Below are positions 1 through 5,246 of a stretch of DNA of 5,832 bases, piece by piece. Each line of letters opens with the position of its first letter. The first letter of the stretch is position 1. The stretch covers positions 1 through 5,832 of the forward strand of contig CALABM010000217.1 in assembly GCA_937885815.1 (NCBI GenBank), read 5' to 3'. The DNA comes from an uncultured Verrucomicrobiales bacterium. GTDB taxonomy: Bacteria; Verrucomicrobiota; Verrucomicrobiia; Verrucomicrobiales; Akkermansiaceae. The position numbers and the translations under genes are program-made. A model generated the notes under the pieces. That model was not told the origin of the DNA. It searched no databases and saw only the letters and a list, made by a program, of their open reading frames with translations.

Positions 1-483
1 GCTGCTCCCGGCGCTCCTGTGCCTCCCACGGCTCCGCCCCGCCCCGCTGCACCTGCCGCTACAATACCGCTTTCCGCTCCGGCCAAGCCTGTCACCCCCG
101 GCGCCCCCAAACCGGCGGCCCCTGCAGCTAAACCCGCTGGCACATCCGCCATGCCCGCTGCCACAGCCCCGCTTTCCAAGCCCACCGGCTTCACCAAACC
201 TACTGGTTTTAACAAGCCCACAGGCTTCAACAAGAGTCAGGCTGAAGAGGAGGAGGACGATGAGCCCAAGAAGGACAGCCCGGTTCTCATTGTACTTGCA
301 GCACTCAGCATCGTTGTCATGCTTCTCATGTGCTTCGTACAGTACCAGACTGATCAGGTTCCCGGCCGCGTAACCGTTGCGGATGCAGTCTTCGGCGATC
401 CTACCGCTAATGGTGGCTCATCTGACGAAGGCTCTTACGATGACAGCGCTGATGGAGAAGAAGATTACTCTAGCGAAGAGTAA
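1..483 (+). CDS. Pro/Ala-rich single-pass membrane protein, 5' end missing
   Basis: The frame is open from the first base, so the true start lies upstream. A GTG at 19 is in frame but is probably internal to the Pro/Ala-rich stretch. The visible 160 residues contain, in order: a low-complexity Ala/Pro/Lys stalk (about 1-58), three hexapeptide repeats KPTGF[TN] (60-77), a strongly acidic patch with EEEEDDE (about 82-88), a hydrophobic segment fitting one transmembrane helix (about 94-114), and an acidic Ser/Asp/Glu/Tyr tail of about 45 residues. Lysines before the helix and the acidic tail after it suggest N-inside, C-outside topology. I do not recognise the family. The stalk looks like a flexible linker to an N-terminal domain outside the window. 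The thioredoxin gene follows after 58 bases with no terminator between, so co-transcription is plausible. Confidence 0.8.
   Translation, partial: AAPGAPVPPTAPPRPAAPAATIPLSAPAKPVTPGAPKPAAPAAKPAGTSAMPAATAPLSKPTGFTKPTGFNKPTGFNKSQAEEEEDDEPKKDSPVLIVLAALSIVVMLLMCFVQYQTDQVPGRVTVADAVFGDPTANGGSSDEGSYDDSADGEEDYSSEE
178..231 (+). repeat. Three tandem 18-base units encoding KPTGF[T/N]
   Basis: Three consecutive in-frame 18-base units encode KPTGFT, KPTGFN and KPTGFN, followed by another Lys. The middle unit differs from the first at the third position of all five KPTGF codons yet encodes the same peptide. The repeat is therefore conserved as protein, not as recent DNA slippage. Confidence 0.9.
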
Positions 484-541
484 CAACTACTGAACGCAGC
501 TGATTGAGATCGCATCACAACAACTAATCTCAACAACTATT

Positions 542-859
542 ATGGCATTACAGATTACTGAAAGCAACTTCGAGGCAGAAGTCATTAATTCACCCATTCC
601 GGTGCTTATAGACTTCTGGGCCACTTGGTGCGGTCCTTGCCGCATGATTTCTCCCATCGTTGACCAAGTCGCCACTGAGATGGCCGGTGTAGCAAAGGTG
701 GGCAAAATTAATGTGGACGAAGCAGGCGCTCTTGCCGTGCGCTATGGTGTAAAAAACATCCCCACGCTTATCTTCATTAAGAATGGCGAAGAGGTAGACC
801 GCATCCAAGGCGCAACATCAAAGGATAACATCATTGCCAAGCTGAAGAGCTGTCTCTGA
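542..859 (+). CDS. trxA: Thioredoxin
   Basis: This is a 105-residue cytosolic thioredoxin, close to the 105-110 usual for single-domain bacterial thioredoxins. It reduces protein disulfides and is normally recharged by thioredoxin reductase. The active site WCGPC has its redox cysteines at 30 and 33. The buried Asp24 in the LIDFWA strand matches the proton-relay Asp26 of E. coli Trx, and the cis-proline is Pro74 in the IPT motif. The GKINVDE segment (54-60) and the final amphipathic helix are also typical. There is no signal peptide. A further cysteine, Cys104, is the penultimate residue. The ATG at 542 gives the canonical N-terminus; no Shine-Dalgarno sequence precedes it, and the leader from 513 to 541 contains no G. 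The gene lies 58 bases after the membrane-protein gene and ends 21 bases before a strong terminator. Confidence 0.97.
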   Translation: MALQITESNFEAEVINSPIPVLIDFWATWCGPCRMISPIVDQVATEMAGVAKVGKINVDEAGALAVRYGVKNIPTLIFIKNGEEVDRIQGATSKDNIIAKLKSCL

Positions 860-880
860 TTCCACCCAAATTTCACTTCC

Positions 881-914
881 AACGGGCAAGCTACTTTGTA
901 GCTTGCCCGTTTTT
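881..914 (+). terminator. Rho-independent terminator after thioredoxin
   Basis: A perfect inverted repeat pairs 883-894 with 898-909 around a TTT loop. Two further A-T pairs (881-882 with 910-911) extend the stem to 14 bp. The right arm runs into five T residues (910-914). It closes the thioredoxin transcript, 21 bases past its stop codon. Confidence 0.93.
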
Positions 915-967
915 CATTTGAAAAACTAACAGTTGTAAGCCATACAGCATACACACGCAATTTCAGA

Positions 968-996
968 TTGACTTAGCAGGAGTTAGAGCCTAGAAT
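968..996 (+). promoter_or_regulatory. Predicted sigma70-type promoter of the PIN gene
   Basis: TTGACT at 968-973 and TAGAAT at 991-996 are separated by exactly 17 bases, and each hexamer matches consensus at 5 of 6 positions. It lies after the thioredoxin terminator and in the only sizeable gap upstream of the PIN gene. Transcription would start near 1003, giving a leader of about 95 bases before the ATG at 1098. This is a consensus match only; the -10 preferences of this organism's sigma factor are not known from the window. Confidence 0.6.
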
Positions 997-1097
997 AAAA
1001 GGCGAACGGAGAGAAGCAAAGCAAATGCCATCTTACATCTTAAGATTAGGCCTATTCTTTTCAACGTTATCTATTCATATTTAACAAAACACTCATC

Positions 1098-2648
1098 ATG
1101 CAAACCCCTGAAAATCTTCCCGTATCAGAGCAGCAAAACACGGGAAACCCTTACAGTCGGTTCGACATTATCTATGTAGACGCCTGCACTTGGATGGCCG
1201 AGGAAATAGAAAGCTACCTTCTGCAAAATGCCTATCTTCTTAATGCCGCAAATAAAAAACTCACCATGACTGCAAGTGTATTGCAGGAACTGGAGAACTG
1301 CTCCACCCTTAAATACGCAGCGCAGACCGCACTGCAAATCAAAGAACGTTACGCTCACCTTATCAATGTAGAAGAAGGTGAAGTAAGCCCCGGAACAGCA
1401 GACGGAGAGTTTGTCCGCCTCTTCTTCTTTAATCACCGCAAGCGCAGCCAGCTTCTCATCACCCATGACCAACAGCTCGCTACCGACATACGGAACTGCT
1501 GTTCAGATACCACGGATGATGCTACCAGCAGCACAGCAGTCATGACACTCTGGCCGGACGGTGAGCTCATCACCTTCCCTGAATTGGTGAGCCGCAAGGA
1601 CAGCATCGCCCGCAACCGTCTGGCCGAAATGGTGGGTAACAGCCCCATTTATCTGGACAGCTCTTCCCTGATTCACGAAAACCTGCCCCTCTTTCTGGAA
1701 CATATCACAGCACCCATGCTGGGACAGGACAAGAAGGTGCAGATTGTAAACAACTCACTTTCCCCGGAAATCAGAGAAACGCTCTCCCCCATACTCGAAG
1801 AGCACGCAAACCTGCTGCAGCAGGTGCAGACAGACCCCACCCTCACGGAAACGGATGCTCTGCTGGGCGAGCTTTACCTGAACCCGGCTAATATGGGCAC
1901 CGGGCGCCTGATTCTCGTCACAGATGATGTTACCCGAGCCAATGAACTGAGAACCCGCCGCCCCAAGTGCGACCGTTTCCCGTTCATTGATTTCATGACC
2001 ATCAACAAATACGGCTACCTGAGCTACCTGAAGCTCTCGGAGCCCACAGCCACGGCTCCACGTCCCCGCTATACTTCACCGGTGCGGGAATACAGCCCAC
2101 GCAGCACTTCCTATGACCGCGGATATTCTGTGCAACAGGAGCGCAAACCCTCCGCCTACGTACCGCAGCTTATCGGCGCCATAAAGAGCGAGGACATCGA
2201 AGCCATGTGCGCTTACATAGCCAAAGGCGCAAACCTGCGCAACGGCATCATCACCTCCCTCTGTCAGAATAAAGACGTATGTCTGCGCGTGCTGCTGGAA
2301 ACCGCGGCACCGGGTATCGATGCCAGCTGCTTCGAATGGTGGGTCACAAGCTTTTACTCCTTTGCCCAGCCCATGTACCTCGCAGAAAATGCTGAGCATT
2401 TTGCCCTCATGAAACTCCTTATTGAGAAATCCTCCTCCATGGAGCAACTCACCAGCGCTATGACAACCCTTGCAGAGCGCGTAAGCGCCCCTGAGGCTGC
2501 TCACGAGCAGCTCTGGACCATCATCCGCATGGCACTGAAGAACGGAGCCCCTGCAGCAGTTTATTCCCACGCCACCGGCGAAACCCTTCCGGAGATTGCC
2601 ATACGTCAGGGAAATACCGAGATGCTTACATTCCTGCAATCTCGTTAA
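1098..2648 (+). CDS. Tandem PIN-like nuclease domains with ankyrin-like C-terminal region
   Basis: The product is 516 residues, with no signal peptide or membrane segment, so probably cytosolic. Two PIN-like units can be read. Unit 1 (about 22-135) has IIYVDAC (Asp28), VLQELE (Glu64), TADGEF (Asp102) and LLITHDQQLATDI (Asp124). Unit 2 (about 182-290) has PIYLDSS (Asp187), SLSPEI (Glu224), TETDALL (Asp253) and LILVTDDVTRANEL (Asp276/277). The order strand-Asp, Glu, Asp, strand-T-x-D is that of PIN metal-ion ribonucleases, and both units keep the acidic set. A Pro/Ser/Arg/Tyr-rich linker follows (about 315-356). The C-terminal part (about 357-516) is helical and starts and ends with ankyrin-like helix pairs (LIGAIKSEDIEAMCAYIAKG; ETLPEIAIRQGNTEMLTFL). 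No antitoxin-like small gene is adjacent, so this is not a standard VapBC toxin. RNA cleavage is inferred from the fold; the target is unknown. The gene has its own predicted promoter and shares a terminator with the convergent MFS gene. The ATG at 1098 is the first in frame and lacks a Shine-Dalgarno sequence. Confidence 0.85.
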   Translation: MQTPENLPVSEQQNTGNPYSRFDIIYVDACTWMAEEIESYLLQNAYLLNAANKKLTMTASVLQELENCSTLKYAAQTALQIKERYAHLINVEEGEVSPGTADGEFVRLFFFNHRKRSQLLITHDQQLATDIRNCCSDTTDDATSSTAVMTLWPDGELITFPELVSRKDSIARNRLAEMVGNSPIYLDSSSLIHENLPLFLEHITAPMLGQDKKVQIVNNSLSPEIRETLSPILEEHANLLQQVQTDPTLTETDALLGELYLNPANMGTGRLILVTDDVTRANELRTRRPKCDRFPFIDFMTINKYGYLSYLKLSEPTATAPRPRYTSPVREYSPRSTSYDRGYSVQQERKPSAYVPQLIGAIKSEDIEAMCAYIAKGANLRNGIITSLCQNKDVCLRVLLETAAPGIDASCFEWWVTSFYSFAQPMYLAENAEHFALMKLLIEKSSSMEQLTSAMTTLAERVSAPEAAHEQLWTIIRMALKNGAPAAVYSHATGETLPEIAIRQGNTEMLTFLQSR

Positions 2649-2675
2649 CTCACCGCTCAGTTTACAACAATAACT

Positions 2676-2710
2676 AAAACGCCCTGCCTCAACTGAGGCA
2701 GGGCGTTTTT
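2676..2710. terminator. Bidirectional rho-independent terminator between convergent genes
   Basis: A perfect 15-bp stem pairs 2676-2690 with 2695-2709 around an AACT loop. The GC-rich core is flanked by AAAA on the left and TTTTT on the right, so either strand yields a hairpin followed by a T/U tract. It lies 27 bases past the PIN gene's stop and 22 bases past the stop of the leftward MFS gene, and probably ends both transcripts. Confidence 0.93.
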
Positions 2711-2732
2711 CATTCAAACTAAATCAATCGGC

Positions 2733-4130
2733 TTATGCCTCTTTCTTGGGAAGCAGGAAGAGGATGATACCGCAGAGCATCATGAGAATACCGGCCAAGC
2801 TCAGCACCATGGAGAGCGGAGTACCGGCGTCCTTAAGCATGCCACCCAGCCAAGACACCAGAGCACCGGCACCCACGGAGGTCAGGTTCAGCAGACCATA
2901 ACCGGTAGCGGCGAAGCGCTCGTCGATAGTGCTGCGCAGCACAGGCATGAGAGTAGCATCCATGGAGCCCTGAGCCACACCCTGCATGGCCACCAGAGCC
3001 AGCACGGCGGCAAGACCAATCTCCGCGCCGAAAATCATGGCCAGAAGCACGCAAGGACCGGCGATGCAGAAAGCAATACCGGGCACGTAGGCGCGAGCAT
3101 TCTTGTTGCGGAGATACCAGCGGTCAGCAATCACGGCGCAGGCCAGCACGGAGATATACTTGGCGATGTTAATCCACTGCGTGGCAGCGGGACCGGCATC
3201 AGCCTCGGAGATGTCGAACATATCCTGCAGCAGGCGCGGATACCAGCCCAGCAAGAACCAGTTGGCAAAGCCGGCGAAGGAAATCATGAGCAGCAACAGG
3301 TACATGCCGCGGCCGGTGAAGATGCTCTTGAGCATCTGGCCCAGGGTGAACTGGGGAGCAGCGGGAGCAGCAGCTTCCTCAGCAGCAGCAGCAGTGGCGG
3401 GAGCTTCCTCGGCCTTCGGGTCACGCAGGAAGAAGAGCACGATGAGACCGTATGCCACACCGATGAAACCGAACACCTCGAAGGTGAGGCGCCAGCCCAT
3501 CTGGCAGGGGTCACCAGCCATCATGGCACCGTAACCAGCCATCACCTGGCCGGCATAGATACCGCTCATGTGCAGACCAGTTGCCAGCGAGCGGGTGCTG
3601 CCACGGTGGTAGTCAGTGATAAGAGCCAGAGCAGCAGGGATGTAGAACGCCTCGCTCACGCCCATCATAGCACGCCAGAAGATAAGTTCTTCGTAGGTCT
3701 CAGACTTACCGGTCATCCATGTCACAATGGACCACACCACCAGTGAGCACATAATAATGAAAGAGCGGCTGAAGCGGTCCGCCAGATAACCACCCACCGG
3801 AGAAAGTGCAGCATACACAATCAGGAAAGCGGAGGTTACAATACCGAACTGAGCCTGGGTCATCTCAATGCAGCCCGGACCTTCGGTCATGGACTTATTA
3901 AGCACCGCAAGCAGCTGGCGGTCGAAGTAGTTCAGCATCACCACTACCCAGAGCACAGCCACAGCAATCCAGGCCCACTTACCGGGCTTGGTTACGGGTG
4001 CATTCGGTGATATGGCAGGTTTAGCGAGGCCCTTTTTGCATGCAGCCATAATGGCCAGCACAGCAATACCGATGGCAACCCAGGGGGTGAGATCGGCCAG
4101 GAACGTCAGGATTGGATTTGGTTCAGGCAT
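2733..4130 (-). CDS. MFS transporter, probably for sialic acid or a related sugar
   Basis: This is a 465-residue inner-membrane protein of the major facilitator superfamily. Twelve core helices can be placed at about 52-68, 94-112, 122-140, 147-172, 181-204, 216-236, 275-296, 316-336, 345-366, 368-391, 405-430 and 438-460. NYFDRQ after helix 1 (67-72) recalls anion/sugar-acid MFS permeases. GGYLADRFSR (113-122) is the family's motif A between helices 2 and 3. RAMMGVSEAFYIP (153-165) matches the conserved helix-4 region. The cytoplasmic centre carries a low-complexity Glu/Ala/Pro linker (about 239-259). An extra hydrophobic segment at about 15-31 precedes the normal first helix. The ATG at 4130 lies 14 bases after the stop of the secreted kelch gene and lacks a Shine-Dalgarno sequence; the 51 bases upstream of it contain no G on the coding strand. 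Linkage to two NanM-like proteins suggests proton-coupled uptake of a free sialic acid. MFS sequence alone does not fix the substrate, so other sugars or sugar acids remain possible. Confidence 0.9.
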   Translation of the reverse strand: MPEPNPILTFLADLTPWVAIGIAVLAIMAACKKGLAKPAISPNAPVTKPGKWAWIAVAVLWVVVMLNYFDRQLLAVLNKSMTEGPGCIEMTQAQFGIVTSAFLIVYAALSPVGGYLADRFSRSFIIMCSLVVWSIVTWMTGKSETYEELIFWRAMMGVSEAFYIPAALALITDYHRGSTRSLATGLHMSGIYAGQVMAGYGAMMAGDPCQMGWRLTFEVFGFIGVAYGLIVLFFLRDPKAEEAPATAAAAEEAAAPAAPQFTLGQMLKSIFTGRGMYLLLLMISFAGFANWFLLGWYPRLLQDMFDISEADAGPAATQWINIAKYISVLACAVIADRWYLRNKNARAYVPGIAFCIAGPCVLLAMIFGAEIGLAAVLALVAMQGVAQGSMDATLMPVLRSTIDERFAATGYGLLNLTSVGAGALVSWLGGMLKDAGTPLSMVLSLAGILMMLCGIILFLLPKKEA

Positions 4131-4144
4131 ATTATTTAGTATGG

Positions 4145-5230
4145 TTATTTGGTGAGAATTATATTGGAAATGAGAGGAGTACGAATACCGGGATGAGTCT
4201 CGCCGGAAATGATGTAGATGCTGTCACCCCACTGCACGGCCGGGCAGGTAGCCACGCCGGTGGCATTGCGCCCTTCGTTCGTCCAGCGAGCGGAGGCCGG
4301 GGCAAAGGAATACACCGTGTAATTCTGTCCGGGATGCTCAGCAGGAGCCTTGCCGGTAAGAGATGCACGATAGAAGTTACCGGGATCACCGGCCACCACA
4401 TAAAGCTTACCCTCATAAGAGGGCAGCGGGTTTGCCGCGCCCACAAGAGGCTCAGGCATAGGGGCAGGCATAGTGCTCCAAGTATCCGTTGCGGGATTAT
4501 AGCACATGACGCTGTGCAGATAGGTACGCTCAGCGGCGCCGTTGGCGTCCGGGTGCAGAGAGCAACCACCCATCACATAAATGCAGCCATCCACCACACC
4601 GGCGGCAGCCAGCATACGGGCTTCAGGCATGCGGGAAATCTCCTTCCAGCCCTCGCCGGGAGCGGCCATATCCAGCACAAAGCAGCGGGAGAGCGTTGTC
4701 ACGCTGTCAGCCTTTTCCTGACCACCCATCACGTAAAGCTTGCTGCCTACCACAGCGAAGGCCGGGTATGCCATGGTGATAGGAAGCTCCGGCCACATGG
4801 AAGTGACAGCCTCACCATTCTTCAGCTCAGTGCAAGTCACGGTGGCCACGTGACCGCTGTCATTGCAGCCGCCGGCGATGACCATACTGTTACCATAAGC
4901 GGTAAAGGCAGCATAACCGATGGGGGCAGGCAGCTGACCTACAGCCACGGCCTGAGGCGTGGTGCAGCCTTGGCCGAGATTCAGGAAAGTGACATCAGCA
5001 TAATATGCCTTAGCACCACGCTCAGCAGGCGTCTTAGCGCCGGGGAGAGCATTAGGGAAGTTTGCACCACCGGTCATGATAATGCCGCCCTGCTGCTCCA
5101 GCAGCACAGCAGCCATACCGGCACGGCCCACGCTGTCACTAATCTTCAGCCCTGACTCGGACGCCACTGAGCTGATTTCAGCTTGCGCAGACAGGGACAG
5201 CGCTAACAACGCAAAAAGTGTTCGTTTCAT
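4145..5230 (-). CDS. Secreted kelch-repeat protein, cyclically permuted NanM-type mutarotase
   Basis: The precursor has 361 residues. The start at 5230 opens a clear Sec signal peptide (MKRTLFALLALSLSAQA, cut likely after Ala17); an earlier in-frame ATG at 5302 would overlap the previous gene and bury this signal, so it is rejected. The mature protein is a kelch beta-propeller. Blade marks are the Gly pairs at 54-55, 120-121, 169-170 and 221-222, a single Gly near 281, and the last strand at IISGE (340-344), giving about six blades. YNPATDTW (244-251) and CFVLDMAAPGEGW (183-195) are typical kelch strands. GETHPGIR (343-350) matches the E. coli NanM/YjhT segment that holds the proposed catalytic Glu209 and Arg215; here they are Glu344 and Arg350 with the same spacing. 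In NanM this motif is mid-protein, whereas here it is C-terminal and the NanM C-terminal-type blade (GGANFPN) is N-terminal, so the propeller is circularly permuted. Likely role: interconversion of alpha- and beta-N-acetylneuraminate in the periplasm before import by the MFS protein encoded 14 bases downstream. The family call is strong; the substrate is inferred. Confidence 0.9.
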   Translation of the reverse strand: MKRTLFALLALSLSAQAEISSVASESGLKISDSVGRAGMAAVLLEQQGGIIMTGGANFPNALPGAKTPAERGAKAYYADVTFLNLGQGCTTPQAVAVGQLPAPIGYAAFTAYGNSMVIAGGCNDSGHVATVTCTELKNGEAVTSMWPELPITMAYPAFAVVGSKLYVMGGQEKADSVTTLSRCFVLDMAAPGEGWKEISRMPEARMLAAAGVVDGCIYVMGGCSLHPDANGAAERTYLHSVMCYNPATDTWSTMPAPMPEPLVGAANPLPSYEGKLYVVAGDPGNFYRASLTGKAPAEHPGQNYTVYSFAPASARWTNEGRNATGVATCPAVQWGDSIYIISGETHPGIRTPLISNIILTK

Positions 5231-5246
5231 AATGTTCAAAAAAGGA

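Noticed and set aside
918..946. Alternative promoter starting at TTGAAA just after the thioredoxin terminator
   Set aside because: The -10 position at 17-base spacing (CATACA) is poor, and the match at 968-996 is much better.
1037..1054. Adjacent palindromes ATCTTAAGAT and TAGGCCTA in the PIN-gene leader
   Set aside because: They are short, have no central loop to form a hairpin, and match no operator I know; chance is adequate.
1098..2648. VapC-type toxin-antitoxin locus
   Set aside because: The PIN-like protein is about four times VapC length, has two units, and no small antitoxin gene lies next to it on either strand.
2076..2717. A 213-codon open frame on the - strand opposite the PIN gene's C-terminal half
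   Set aside because: It runs through the shared terminator hairpin and has no recognisable domain, whereas the + strand frame continues the PIN/ankyrin-like protein.
3103..3534. A 143-codon open frame on the + strand inside the MFS gene
   Set aside because: It is antisense to well-defined membrane helices; its Ala/Ser runs mirror the low-complexity linker of the MFS protein.
4032..4130. Lipoprotein signal at the MFS N-terminus (MAAC at residues 28-31)
   Set aside because: There are no basic residues before the hydrophobic stretch, the -3 position is Met rather than Leu/Val/Ile, and the protein is polytopic.
4112..5155. A 347-codon open frame on the + strand opposite the secreted kelch gene
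   Set aside because: It lies almost wholly antisense to a gene with a clear signal peptide, kelch blades and a catalytic motif. Its translation is His/Gly/Arg-rich without domain features, and no promoter or ribosome site is visible. It is a shadow of the real reading frame.
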